Notes: generated by a model from the sequence alone, not told the origin. A stretch of DNA of 64,000 nt from Maribacter dokdonensis DSW-8 (GCF_001447995.1 NZ_LDPE01000009.1:1-64000), one strand, 5' to 3'; counted from the first letter of the stretch, positions 16,821 to 26,342 are shown. A program made the numbers and translations.

Positions 16821-18155
16821 ATGGAACAAACTAAATATTCAGTCGGGTTAGACATAGGTACAACGAAAATCGTTGCCATAATCGGTAAGCAAAACGAATA
16901 TGGTAAAATTGAGATTTTGGGTATAGGTAAGTCCAAAAGTTTAGGTGTGCACAGAGGTGTGGTTAATAATATAACACAGACCATAAAATCTATACAGCAA
17001 GCGGTTGAGGAAGCAGAGGCAAACTCAGGGCTTAAGATCGGTTCTGTAGTCGTTGGTATTGCCGGGCAACATATAAGAAGTCTGCAACATAGCGATTATA
17101 TCACGAGAAAAGATTCTGAGGAAGTCATAGGTGAAGATGATGTGGATATGTTATGTGGTCAAGTGCACAAGTTGATCATGCTTCCTGGTGAGGAGATTAT
17201 TCATGTATTGCCACAGGAATACAAAGTTGATGGACAAGCGGAAATCCGTGAGCCTATTGGTATGTACGGTGGTAGGTTAGAAGCTAATTTCCATGTAGTA
17301 GTTGGTCAAGTGGTTTCTATAAAGAATGTTGGGCGTTGCATTAAGAGTGCAGGTTTAGATCTAGGTAACATTACGTTAGAGCCTTTAGCTTCATCTGATG
17401 CCGTTCTAAGTCAAGAAGAAAAAGAGGCAGGTGTAGCATTGATCGATATAGGAGGTGGTACAACTGATCTGGCTATTTTCAAAGATGGTATTATTAGGCA
17501 TACCGCAGTAATACCTTTTGGTGGTGGAGTTATTACCGAAGATATTAAAGAAGGTTGTTCAATTATTGAAAAACAGGCAGAATTATTAAAAACAAGATTT
17601 GGTTCTGCATGGCCGGGTGAAAATAGGGATAATGAAATTGTATCTATACCAGGATTACGTGGTAGAGAGCCAAAAGAGATTTCTTTAAAGAACCTTTCTA
17701 AGATCATACATGCACGAGTTGTTGAAATTATTGAACAAGTGTATGTAGAGATCAAAAACTACGGTCACGAAGAGCAAAAGAAAAAACTGATTGCCGGTAT
17801 TGTGCTTACAGGTGGTGGAAGCCAATTAAAGCATTTAAAGCAATTGGTAGAGTATATTACAGGAATGGATACTCGAATTGGGTACCCTAACGAGCATTTG
17901 GCGGGCGATTCTGATGAAGAAGTTGCTAGTCCGTTGTACGCAACCGCTGTTGGTCTTTTAATGAATGCCATTAAGAACCAAGAGAAGTTGAAATTAACAC
18001 AGGAAGAAATTATACAAGAGCAGGAAGAAGAAGAATTGGTGTATGCAGAGCATAAAACGGAGACCGTAAAACGCCCTGATATACATAAGGAAAGAAAATC
18101 TGTTTTTGATAAATGGACTGAAAAGTTAAAAGAATTTTTAGATAACGCAGAGTAA
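16821..18155 (+). CDS. ftsA: Cell division protein FtsA
   Basis: FtsA is an actin-like ATPase that tethers FtsZ filaments to the membrane. The phosphate-1 loop GLDIGTTKI is at about residues 9-17, the phosphate-2 motif IDIGGGTTDLAIF near 204, and the adenosine motif LTGGGSQLKHL near 330. An SHS2 (1C) domain lies between. The C-terminus (VFDKWTEKLKEFL) is an amphipathic helix, the expected membrane-targeting sequence. Length 444. The 41-bp gap to ftsZ is the second largest within the cluster proper. Confidence 0.97.
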   Translation: MEQTKYSVGLDIGTTKIVAIIGKQNEYGKIEILGIGKSKSLGVHRGVVNNITQTIKSIQQAVEEAEANSGLKIGSVVVGIAGQHIRSLQHSDYITRKDSEEVIGEDDVDMLCGQVHKLIMLPGEEIIHVLPQEYKVDGQAEIREPIGMYGGRLEANFHVVVGQVVSIKNVGRCIKSAGLDLGNITLEPLASSDAVLSQEEKEAGVALIDIGGGTTDLAIFKDGIIRHTAVIPFGGGVITEDIKEGCSIIEKQAELLKTRFGSAWPGENRDNEIVSIPGLRGREPKEISLKNLSKIIHARVVEIIEQVYVEIKNYGHEEQKKKLIAGIVLTGGGSQLKHLKQLVEYITGMDTRIGYPNEHLAGDSDEEVASPLYATAVGLLMNAIKNQEKLKLTQEEIIQEQEEEELVYAEHKTETVKRPDIHKERKSVFDKWTEKLKEFLDNAE

Positions 18156-18196
18156 TAAGCATAGCATAAGAATACATAACCAGTAATAATTAGAAT

Positions 18197-20110
18197 ATGA
18201 GTAAGAACAGCGAATTTGATAATATCTCCTTTGATCTGCCAAAGAATCAAAGCAACGTCATAAAAGTCATCGGTGTAGGTGGCGGTGGTAGTAATGCCAT
18301 AAACCACATGTTCCAGGCGGGTATCAACGGAGTTGATTTTGTAATCTGTAATACTGATTCACAGGCCTTGGATAATAGTCCGGTGCCTAACAAAATACAG
18401 TTAGGTGTATCATTGACAGAAGGTTTGGGTGCTGGTGCCAATCCTGAAGTGGGTGAGCAAGCGGCCATGGAAAGTATGGAAGACATAAAAGGTATGTTGG
18501 ATACGACTACCAAAATGATTTTTATTACTGCTGGTATGGGCGGGGGAACAGGAACTGGTGCTGCTCCCGTAATTGCCAAGTTTGCAAAGGAAATGGATGT
18601 TCTTACTGTAGGTATCGTTACAATGCCGTTTCAATTCGAAGGTAAAATGCGAGTTGAACAGGCACAATTGGGTATTGAAAAATTACGTAAAAATGTAGAT
18701 TCGCTAATCGTAATTAACAATAACAAATTAAGGGAAGTGTATGGTAACCTAGGTTTTAAGGCCGGGTTCTCAAAAGCGGACGAAGTATTGGCAACTGCAG
18801 CTAGAGGTATAGCAGAGGTTATTACACATCACTACACTCAAAACATAGATTTACGTGATGCTAAAACGGTGTTGTCCAATAGTGGTACCGCTATCATGGG
18901 ATCGGCAATTTCATCTGGTTCTGCAAGAGCTAATGAGGCTATTATGAAAGCATTGGATTCACCGTTATTGAACGATAATAAGATTCAAGGAGCTAAGAAT
19001 GTATTATTATTGATCGTTTCCGGTGCACAGGAAATTACTATTGATGAGATTGGTGAAATCAACGATCATATTCAAATAGAAGCTGGCTACGGTGCAAACA
19101 TTATTATGGGTGTAGGTGAAGATGAAAGCTTGGGAGAAGCTATAGCCGTAACCGTAATTGCAACGGGGTTTAACATTGAACAGCAAGATGATATTGTAAA
19201 TACCGAATCAAAGAAAATTATTCATACGTTAGAAGACGGCCAACGTGCAGAGGCAATGTTGTTATCTAACCAAAAAACAGTTCATACTTTAGAGATGGAC
19301 GACGAGGAAGAGGAGGTAAAAGAAGTCAAACCCGTAAAAAAGTATGAGTTCGTTGAGGAAGATGATTTTGATTTGATTCCTACAACGAACTACATCAGGA
19401 ATTTTAATGTTTTTTATGAGGAAGTATTAGCGGAGAATGTCTCTGAAGAAGACTTTGTTATAGTAGACGCTCCAACTTCATTGAGAGATATAGAAGTTGT
19501 AGACCCACAGGAATTAAAGGTTGAAGATGAAGATGATAGATTTGCCACCAACTTTCAATATTCTAAGAGAGAGGAAGAGGAGAAGGAAAACGTAATCATG
19601 TTTGACCTTCATGATGAAGTTAAGGATATTGATGTTAATGATAGCATTGAAATTGTTCCTGTATTGGAGTATAATAAAAACGGGGAAAAAAGATATAGTT
19701 TAGATGACTATATGAAATTGGAAAGTAAGCTTACCGGGGCAAAATCCAAAGCTGAGGAATTTGAGCCAAAAGTTGTGGAAGATGAGCTTCTTTTTGAAAA
19801 GAAGACCGTAGCTCCAAGAAGAGAGGTGCAACCGGAAGAGGAGTTGGATCCTTTAGATACCCCTATTGAAGAATTATTGAGGGAAAGAGCTGATGAACGT
19901 AGACGTAAGTTGAAGGATTTCAATTATAAGTTCAAGAACAACGCGCCAACAAGTTATGATGAGAAGAAACCTGCTTATCAAAGACAAGGTGTTAATTTAG
20001 AGGATAGTCCGCGCGAAAAAAAAATCTCTAGAACCTCGTTAAGTGGAGATAGCAATGATGATATTCAATTAAGATCGAATAACTCTTTTTTACATGATAA
20101 TGTAGACTAA
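18197..20110 (+). CDS. ftsZ: Cell division protein FtsZ
   Basis: FtsZ is the tubulin-like GTPase that builds the division ring. The first roughly 325 residues are the conserved GTPase: GVGGGGSNAINHM near 26, the tubulin signature GGGTGTGAAPVIA near 115, and the T7 loop region NADEV-like FSKADEVL near 190. After it comes a long, strongly acidic linker (about 330-600), giving 637 residues against about 383 in E. coli. The last residues (DIQLRSNNSFLHDNVD) look like the conserved C-terminal peptide that binds FtsA. A strong terminator follows, ending the dcw operon. Confidence 0.98.
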   Translation: MSKNSEFDNISFDLPKNQSNVIKVIGVGGGGSNAINHMFQAGINGVDFVICNTDSQALDNSPVPNKIQLGVSLTEGLGAGANPEVGEQAAMESMEDIKGMLDTTTKMIFITAGMGGGTGTGAAPVIAKFAKEMDVLTVGIVTMPFQFEGKMRVEQAQLGIEKLRKNVDSLIVINNNKLREVYGNLGFKAGFSKADEVLATAARGIAEVITHHYTQNIDLRDAKTVLSNSGTAIMGSAISSGSARANEAIMKALDSPLLNDNKIQGAKNVLLLIVSGAQEITIDEIGEINDHIQIEAGYGANIIMGVGEDESLGEAIAVTVIATGFNIEQQDDIVNTESKKIIHTLEDGQRAEAMLLSNQKTVHTLEMDDEEEEVKEVKPVKKYEFVEEDDFDLIPTTNYIRNFNVFYEEVLAENVSEEDFVIVDAPTSLRDIEVVDPQELKVEDEDDRFATNFQYSKREEEEKENVIMFDLHDEVKDIDVNDSIEIVPVLEYNKNGEKRYSLDDYMKLESKLTGAKSKAEEFEPKVVEDELLFEKKTVAPRREVQPEEELDPLDTPIEELLRERADERRRKLKDFNYKFKNNAPTSYDEKKPAYQRQGVNLEDSPREKKISRTSLSGDSNDDIQLRSNNSFLHDNVD

Positions 20111-20133
20111 CACTGCATTTATAGTAATGTATT

Positions 20134-20164
20134 AAACCCGAAAACTAAGTCAGTTTTCGGGTTT
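20134..20164 (+). terminator. Rho-independent terminator after ftsZ
   Basis: AAACCCGAAAACT (20134-20146) pairs perfectly over 13 bp with AGTTTTCGGGTTT (20152-20164) around a 5-nt loop, and a T-rich run follows to about 20172. It lies 24 bp after ftsZ and closes the dcw operon. Confidence 0.92.
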
Positions 20165-20199
20165 TATTTTTTATCTTCGCAGACCAAAATATAGAAGAA

Positions 20200-20643
20200 A
20201 TGGGTTTACAGCAAAGAGTAATGGAGCAGTTGAAATTAGCTATGAAAGCAAAGGATTCAGTAGCGCTAGAATCGCTTAGAGCTATTAAATCTGCGTTATT
20301 GGTAGCGAGTACTAGTGGCGGATCAGAAGTAACTGAAGAAGATGAAATACAGATTGTTCAGAAACTGGTAAAGCAGAGAAAAGACAGTGCTGCAATTTTT
20401 ATAGAGCAGGGTAGACAAGACCTTGCTGATCCTGAGTTGGCACAGATTGCTGTAATCGAGCAATTTTTACCAGAACAACTTTCTGAAGAAGAAGTTGAGA
20501 AAGTAGTTGTACAGACTATTGATGCTATTGGCGCTTCTGGAATGAAGGATATGGGTAAAGTAATGGGCATAGTGTCTAAAGAACTTGCCGGCCAAGCAGA
20601 TGGTAAATTAATTTCTACGATTGTAAAGAAGAAATTGGCATAA
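20200..20643 (+). CDS. GatB/YqeY domain-containing protein
   Basis: This is a 147-residue YqeY-type protein, homologous to the C-terminal tRNA-interacting domain of GatB, the amidotransferase subunit. Its exact role is unknown. Recognisable features are KDSVALESLRAIKSAL, the repeated EQFLPEQLSEEE segment, and the end motif MGKVMGIVSKEL. It sits between the ftsZ terminator and tRNA-Arg. A weak -7-like TATCTTCG lies at 20172-20179, suggesting its own promoter that begins right after the terminator. Confidence 0.92.
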   Translation: MGLQQRVMEQLKLAMKAKDSVALESLRAIKSALLVASTSGGSEVTEEDEIQIVQKLVKQRKDSAAIFIEQGRQDLADPELAQIAVIEQFLPEQLSEEEVEKVVVQTIDAIGASGMKDMGKVMGIVSKELAGQADGKLISTIVKKKLA

Positions 20644-20690
20644 CATAAAATTAGCAGAATTTTAGTTTTGCTAATTGCTAAATATATATT

Positions 20691-20764
20691 GGCCTCGTGG
20701 CGCAACTGAATAGCGCATCAGATTTCGGCTCTGAGGGTTGGGGGTTTGAATCCCTCCGGGGTCA
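20691..20764 (+). tRNA. tRNA-Arg (anticodon TCG)
   Basis: All four arms can be drawn: acceptor GGCCTCG (20691-20697) with CGGGGTC (20757-20763, two G-T wobbles); D arm GCGC/GCGC; anticodon arm TCAGA/TCTGA (20718-20722, 20730-20734) with loop TTTCGGC; T arm GGGGG/CCCTC with loop TTTGAAT. Loop positions 34-36 (20725-20727) read TCG, decoding CGA. The discriminator is A at 20764. CCA is not encoded. A strong hairpin terminator follows 7 bp later. Confidence 0.95.
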
Positions 20765-20770
20765 CAAGTA

Positions 20771-20800
20771 AAAAGCCACATCTGAAAAGATGTGGCTTTT
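20771..20800. terminator. Terminator after tRNA-Arg
   Basis: AAAAGCCACATCT (20771-20783) and AGATGTGGCTTTT (20788-20800) form a perfect 13-bp stem with a GAAA tetraloop. A and T tracts on both sides allow it to work in both directions, serving the tRNA (plus) and the minus-strand gene ending at 20823. Confidence 0.92.
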
Positions 20801-20822
20801 AAATGATATATATTTAATAGAT

Positions 20823-21428
20823 TTAATCTCTATTAATATCGAAAACAATGCCTTCTTTGTGCATTTGAATCATTTCACTTTTAGAATATCCATAAGTGAT
20901 TTCAGAATAATTTTCGTCCTTATCAATTTTATAGATTCTGGACTTTTTTGATATTTCAAAATCGTTCAAGGATAGAAATAAACTATCTGTTGTTACTTTT
21001 TCAAGTCGCATGGTAGAATAACTGCCGTTATTTGCTTTATACTCATAAATATCACCAACAGCGGGCTGTGTTAGGTGTAATTGTGTATCCTCTTTATTCT
21101 TGCCGCTAGAGTAAATAGTAAATACTATTAACAGAGCAAAAATCAATAGACCCGAGAACTGCCAAATTGGACCTTTAGCCTCTCCTTTGATATTTTTATA
21201 CTGCATTTTAAGAGCTTCGGGCATCTGCTTAGGACTTAAAGTCTCTTTGCAATGTGCGCAGTAAGTACTACCACTTTTACCCAATGGAAAAACAGGGATC
21301 CAAAAAACATGTGCGTGCCTTCTGTAAATATTAATGTAAATAGTATCTTGATTATTGCAATGTTGACAAGTAATGTTTCTTGTTTTTACCGAATCAAGAC
21401 TAGCTGATCCAGTGCCAAAAAATATCAT
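20823..21428 (-). CDS. Zinc-ribbon single-pass membrane protein
   Basis: A 201-residue protein with two CxxC pairs (Cys21/Cys24 and Cys57/Cys60), which should bind one zinc ion, then a hydrophobic helix (about residues 86-107) and a C-terminal domain of about 95 residues that would face the periplasm. HVFWIPVFPLGK between the cysteine pairs is characteristic of a zinc-ribbon family frequent in Bacteroidota. Function is unknown. It is a lone gene facing tRNA-Arg across a shared terminator. Confidence 0.8.
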   Translation of the reverse strand: MIFFGTGSASLDSVKTRNITCQHCNNQDTIYINIYRRHAHVFWIPVFPLGKSGSTYCAHCKETLSPKQMPEALKMQYKNIKGEAKGPIWQFSGLLIFALLIVFTIYSSGKNKEDTQLHLTQPAVGDIYEYKANNGSYSTMRLEKVTTDSLFLSLNDFEISKKSRIYKIDKDENYSEITYGYSKSEMIQMHKEGIVFDINRD

Positions 21429-21518
21429 AATGGAAGGTTTAGTAGTTAAGTACTCTACATAACGTCCATATATATTACCTATTGTTTATAATGATTATTG
21501 TCTGTTAAAGTCAGTGGA

Positions 21519-22496
21519 TTACGTAGTCACAGAGCTTAGAACAATATTTTTTACAATCATTTTAGCATGTATTCTTGAGTTTTCAATAAACCATTTATGA
21601 GTTTCCATACCACCACATATAACCCCGGCCAAGTATAACCCAGACACGTTGGTTTCCATCGTTTCTGGATTGTATTCGGGGAGTTTTTTATCATCTTCAC
21701 TAATGTTTACGCCTAATTTTTCTAAGAAACTAAAATTGGGTCTATATCCGGTAAGTGCTAAAACAAAATCATTTTCAATTTCCTCCTCGCCCGTACCAGT
21801 GTTCAAAAGGATACTGTCATTGGTAATGGCTTTAACCGTTGTGTTGAAATAGGCTTTAATACTTCCTTCCTCTATACGGTTGATGATATCCGGTCTTACC
21901 CAATATTTTACACGTTGACCAACTTCTGGACCTCTAATGATCAGTGTAACTTCTGCACCTTTTCTGTAACATTCCAAGGCAGCATCAATTGCAGAATTGC
22001 TTGCCCCTATAACTGCAACTTTTTGTCCGGCATAGTAATGTGGATTATCGTAATAGTGAACAACTTTTTTTAAGTCTTCTCCCGGTACGTTCAGTAAGTT
22101 GGGTAAGTCATAGAAACCGGTTGCTACCACAATTTGCTTTGAGGTGTATGTATTTTTGTTGGATGTGACAGTGAATGTTTCTCCCTTTTTTTGAACGTTC
22201 TCAACCTTTTCAAACAAATTTATATGCAACTTATTTGAAGTAACTATTCGTCTGTAATATTCTAATGCCTCGTCTCTTTTAGGTTTCGCTTCTTTACTGA
22301 TAAATGGTATTTCGTCTATCTCCAATTTTTCCGATGAAGAGAAAAATTGCATATTACTAGGATAGTGGAAAAGGGAATTTACAATAGGTCCTTTTTCAAT
22401 GATCAGATAAGAAAGTCCGTTTTTTTTAGCCTCTAATCCGCATGCTATACCAATTGGTCCTCCGCCAACGATGACAATATCAAATTCAGTTTTCAT
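21519..22496 (-). CDS. ypdA: YpdA family bacillithiol disulfide reductase-like oxidoreductase
   Basis: This is an FAD- and NAD(P)H-dependent oxidoreductase of 325 residues. The FAD-binding loop IVGGGPIGIACG is near residue 8, the second dinucleotide loop VIGASNSAIDAA near 165, and the late FAD motif SGLYLAGVICGG near 290. The pattern, including FSSSEKLEI and the absence of a CxxC redox pair typical of thioredoxin reductases, matches YpdA, which reduces bacillithiol disulfide in Firmicutes and is common in Bacteroidota. Bacillithiol use here is inferred. It overlaps rpe by 4 bp and is cotranscribed with it. Confidence 0.87.
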   Translation of the reverse strand: MKTEFDIVIVGGGPIGIACGLEAKKNGLSYLIIEKGPIVNSLFHYPSNMQFFSSSEKLEIDEIPFISKEAKPKRDEALEYYRRIVTSNKLHINLFEKVENVQKKGETFTVTSNKNTYTSKQIVVATGFYDLPNLLNVPGEDLKKVVHYYDNPHYYAGQKVAVIGASNSAIDAALECYRKGAEVTLIIRGPEVGQRVKYWVRPDIINRIEEGSIKAYFNTTVKAITNDSILLNTGTGEEEIENDFVLALTGYRPNFSFLEKLGVNISEDDKKLPEYNPETMETNVSGLYLAGVICGGMETHKWFIENSRIHAKMIVKNIVLSSVTT

Positions 22497-23143
22497 CCCT
22501 TTAAATCTTTAATAGTTGTTGTTGGGTCTTCGCTTTTAAAAACAAAACTACCGGCAACCAAAACATCTGCGCCGGCATCAACTAATTTTTGAGAGTTGTT
22601 CGTAGTAACACCACCATCAATTTCAATCAAAGCGGACGAATTTTTTCTGGCGATCATCGCCTTTGCAGCTTTTATTTTATCATAAGTGTTTTCAATGAAA
22701 GATTGTCCACCAAAGCCGGGGTTAACGCTCATGATCAAAACCACATCAATATCTTGAATAATATCTTCTAAAAGAGATACGTTGGTATGCGGATTTAACG
22801 CTACACCTGCTTTCATGCCCAAAGCTTTAATGGCTTGTATGGTTCTATGTAAATGAGTGCAGGCTTCATAATGAACGGTTAGAATATGTGCTCCAAGTTT
22901 GGCAAATTCTTCCAAATACCTATCTGGGTCAACAATCATTAAATGCACATCTAAAGGAATTGTAGCATGTTTTTGAATAGCTTTAACTACGGGCATACCA
23001 TAAGATATGTTTGGAACAAAAACGCCGTCCATGACATCTATATGGTGATACGTTGCTTCACTGGCGTTCACCATTTCTACATCGCGTTGTAAATTACCAA
23101 AATCTGCAGCTAAAAGAGATGGCGCTATGCTTGCCTTTTTCAT
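22493..23143 (-). CDS. rpe: Ribulose-phosphate 3-epimerase
   Basis: Rpe interconverts ribulose 5-phosphate and xylulose 5-phosphate in the pentose phosphate pathway. The TIM barrel of 216 residues contains SLLAADFGNL, the metal-binding HIDVMDG, HLMIVDP, MSVNPGFGGQ and EIDGGV. No signal peptide. It is first in a two-gene unit with the YpdA-like oxidoreductase, with a 4-bp overlap. A -7-like element on the minus strand (complement of CAAAAATA, 23169-23176) lies 26 bp upstream, without a clear -33. Confidence 0.97.
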   Translation of the reverse strand: MKKASIAPSLLAADFGNLQRDVEMVNASEATYHHIDVMDGVFVPNISYGMPVVKAIQKHATIPLDVHLMIVDPDRYLEEFAKLGAHILTVHYEACTHLHRTIQAIKALGMKAGVALNPHTNVSLLEDIIQDIDVVLIMSVNPGFGGQSFIENTYDKIKAAKAMIARKNSSALIEIDGGVTTNNSQKLVDAGADVLVAGSFVFKSEDPTTTIKDLKG

Positions 23144-23225
23144 TTTATAAAACCTTTATTGTTCAGTACAAAAATACGGATTTGTAATTCGTTCTACAGT
23201 TGTTTTAGATTTGCTTTAACTACGA

Positions 23226-26200
23226 TCAATCAATTGACGTGCCGCCACTTTTTATGAGAATAGGATTTATCTTTGACTTGTATTTGTCAAAAATCCCGTT
23301 CAATTTGTTCAATTCTATAGTGAGTTCTGCCGATAATTCTTCATACACTTTGTAGGCACCGTTTGTTGGTTTTGCTTCTCCAGATTCTACACTTCGGCGT
23401 AAAGATGCCAATCTGTTGTTGAGTTTAATTGGGAAGTTCAAAGGATCTTGACCTGATTGATTTTTAACTTGGTAAAGAGCTTCTTCCACTTCAGTGATCT
23501 CACCTAGAAATGGCGTTACGATCGTTTCATAATCAGTAGCTTCAATATCTTCTTTAGCATCGTGAAGTTGCTTTTTGATATCACGTATTTTGATTACCGT
23601 TTCATTTGCAGTAGAAGTTTTTTCCATAATTTTATTGGAAAGCTCAAATTGTTCATCCAAATCTTCTTTTGTAATGCCTTTTAGATTTGGGTCCATTTCT
23701 ATATTGAACGAATAGGTTTGCTCATAGTTTCCGGACTTCATTTTAACCTTGTAAGTACCTATGGGGGCTTTTGGACCTCTGGCAGGTCTTGCGCTCCAAA
23801 TAATCATTCCGTCGAATGTTGTAGCTCCTGTGTATCTCATATCCCAGGTGAACGTGTTTATCCCTTTTGCGGTGGTTGGCTTTGTAGAGCCTCCTTTAAG
23901 CCAATAGGGTAAATTAGGGTCTACTTCGTATTTTGGTTTGCTACCGGTAAAGGTGTTGATCAATTTGTCATTTGCGTCAAAAATTTCAAAGGTGATGGTA
24001 TCTTTTTCTTCTTTAAGATAATACTGAATAGAAGCATCGGTGACACCTCTAATAGCGTTGGTAGGTTTAAAAAGAATAGCTTCTTGTTTAACCATTTCTG
24101 GGGAATACTGTCTTAGGGGTTGAATATCATCTAAAATCCAGAAGCCTCTTCCGTGAGTACCAAGAACGACATCATTGTCTTTAACTACCAAATCTCTTAC
24201 CGGTGTATCTGGTAATTTAAGTTGAAGGCTTTGCCAAAGTTCGCCATCGTTCATAGAGAAATATACGCCATGTTCCGTTGCTAAAAATAAAAGTCCCTCC
24301 CTTACTGGATCTTCACGAACAGCTCTTGCAAAATGCCCGTCTGCAATACCATTAATAATTTTAGTCCAAGTTTTACCATAATCATGGGTTTTAAATACAT
24401 AGGGTTGCCTGTCGTCTACTTGGTATCTATTGGCGGCTACGTAAAGCGTACCAGGATTGTGAAGAGATTCGTCAATAATACTTACCCTTGAAAATTTAGG
24501 TAATTCTTTTGGTGTAATATCTGACCAATTTTTACCACCGTCTCTTGTAATATGTATTTTACCATCATCTGATCCTGCCCATATGGTATTAATGTCATGA
24601 TTAGATGGGGCAAGCGCAAATACGGTTGCGTAAATTTCAGGACCGTTCATATCCATGGTAATAATACCTCCGGTCTTTCCTAAAGTAGATGGGTCTGCAT
24701 AGGTAAGATCAGGACTTATTTTTTCCCAAGATTGACCATCATCGGTAGTTTTCCAAACATGTTGGGAGCAGGTATACATTACGTTTTCATCTTGTGGTGC
24801 AAACATAATAGGGAAGGTCCATTGCCAACGTTCCGGCAAAGCGCTTGCCGGTTCACCAGAGAAAAACCGTGGATACACCTGTATATCCCTAGATTGGCCG
24901 TTACTACGATCATACCTGGTTAAGAGTGCGCCTTGGCTACCTGCATAAAATATATCCAAGTTGGTAGGGTGTTGGGTGATCCACCCGCTTTCGCCGCCAC
25001 CTACAGCATATGCCCAACCATCCCCTTGACCTCTTGCCTGCATATGGCCCCAGCCATCACTTGGTACGGCAATGGTACTATTATCTTGTTGGGCACCAGC
25101 CACATGGTAAGGTACATCGTTTGTGGTCATTACATGATATAACTGTGTTGTGGTGTAATCTTCCTCTGTCCATGATTTACCACCGTTAATACTTACCACG
25201 CCACCGCCATCGTTTGATGAGATCATTCTATTAGGATCGTTAGGGTCTATCCAAAGATCATGATTATCACCATGTGGAACTTTAATTTCAGTATCAAAAG
25301 TTACCCCACCATCCGTAGACTTCCAAAAATCAACATTTAGTCCGTATACGGTTTCTTTATCAACAGGGTCGGCGTAAATTCTAGAATAGTAAAATGCGCG
25401 TTGTCTTAGTTTTCTTTCGTCATTGGTTTTGGTCCATGTTTTACCGGCATCGTCCGATCTAAAAACACCACCTTCATTAGCTTCTACAATGGCCCATACA
25501 CGGTTAGAATCTGCAGGGGATACCGTTACACCAATTTTACCTAACGGTCCTGCGGGCATACCTGGGTTATTAGATAGATCACTCCAGGTTTCTCCGCCAT
25601 CGGTAGATTTCCATAGTTTACAATCCGGACCACCGCCCCACATTTTCCAAGCTTTACGTTGAACTTGCCAAGTGCTGGCGTATAAAACATTTGGGTTGTT
25701 ACGGTCTATAATTAAATCTACAGCACCCGCCTTATCGCTAACATATAAAGTTTTCTTCCATGTTTTTCCACCATCCATACTTTTAAAAACGCCCCTTTCT
25801 TCATTGTCGCCATACGGGTGACCCAATGCGGCGACGTATACAATATCAGGATTTGTGGGATGAATTCTAATTCTTGAAACAGCTTGGGTTTCTTCAAGAC
25901 CTAAGTGTTCCCAAGTTTTACCGGCATCAGTAGATTTGTAAACACCATCACCTTGAGTAATACTTCCGCGCAATTGAACTTCCCCCATGCCTATATAAAC
26001 TATATCTGGGTTGGTTTCGGCAACTGCAACCGCACCAACGGAAGAGCTGGTTATTTGCCCGTCTGTAACAGGTTCCCATTCATTACCACCATCAGTGGTC
26101 TTCCATAATCCACCGCCCGTTGCTCCAAAATAATATTCATTAGGTCTGCTAGGGCTGCCCGTAGAACCAAGCGATCGACCTCCACGTACGGGGCCAATAT

Positions 26201-26342
26201 TTCGCCATTCCAAATTTTCATAGAAAGCTTTGTCGATTACAACATCTTGAGTATTATTTTTTGCTTTATTTTTCTGCGCAAATACAGTAGAGGTAAAGGA
26301 AAAAAATAGAAGGACAACAATTGTCGAAAATTTCGAGTTCAT
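23226..26342 (-). CDS. Secreted Asp-box (BNR/sortilin-like) beta-propeller protein
   Basis: A 1038-residue exported protein. The signal peptide (residues 1-22) ends VFAQ. I count eleven Asp-box motifs of the S-x-D-x-G-x-x-W type, for example TTDGGNEW, STDAGKTW, STDGGETW, TTDDGQSW and TRDGGKNW, spread over about residues 80-750. These indicate one large or two stacked propellers related to VPS10/sortilin and sialidase folds. After about residue 760 comes an Ig-like region and then a helical segment. Such proteins are often annotated as glycosyl hydrolases, but no catalytic residues are evident, so the function is not known. No type IX C-terminal sorting domain is seen. Confidence 0.88.
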   Translation of the reverse strand: MNSKFSTIVVLLFFSFTSTVFAQKNKAKNNTQDVVIDKAFYENLEWRNIGPVRGGRSLGSTGSPSRPNEYYFGATGGGLWKTTDGGNEWEPVTDGQITSSSVGAVAVAETNPDIVYIGMGEVQLRGSITQGDGVYKSTDAGKTWEHLGLEETQAVSRIRIHPTNPDIVYVAALGHPYGDNEERGVFKSMDGGKTWKKTLYVSDKAGAVDLIIDRNNPNVLYASTWQVQRKAWKMWGGGPDCKLWKSTDGGETWSDLSNNPGMPAGPLGKIGVTVSPADSNRVWAIVEANEGGVFRSDDAGKTWTKTNDERKLRQRAFYYSRIYADPVDKETVYGLNVDFWKSTDGGVTFDTEIKVPHGDNHDLWIDPNDPNRMISSNDGGGVVSINGGKSWTEEDYTTTQLYHVMTTNDVPYHVAGAQQDNSTIAVPSDGWGHMQARGQGDGWAYAVGGGESGWITQHPTNLDIFYAGSQGALLTRYDRSNGQSRDIQVYPRFFSGEPASALPERWQWTFPIMFAPQDENVMYTCSQHVWKTTDDGQSWEKISPDLTYADPSTLGKTGGIITMDMNGPEIYATVFALAPSNHDINTIWAGSDDGKIHITRDGGKNWSDITPKELPKFSRVSIIDESLHNPGTLYVAANRYQVDDRQPYVFKTHDYGKTWTKIINGIADGHFARAVREDPVREGLLFLATEHGVYFSMNDGELWQSLQLKLPDTPVRDLVVKDNDVVLGTHGRGFWILDDIQPLRQYSPEMVKQEAILFKPTNAIRGVTDASIQYYLKEEKDTITFEIFDANDKLINTFTGSKPKYEVDPNLPYWLKGGSTKPTTAKGINTFTWDMRYTGATTFDGMIIWSARPARGPKAPIGTYKVKMKSGNYEQTYSFNIEMDPNLKGITKEDLDEQFELSNKIMEKTSTANETVIKIRDIKKQLHDAKEDIEATDYETIVTPFLGEITEVEEALYQVKNQSGQDPLNFPIKLNNRLASLRRSVESGEAKPTNGAYKVYEELSAELTIELNKLNGIFDKYKSKINPILIKSGGTSID

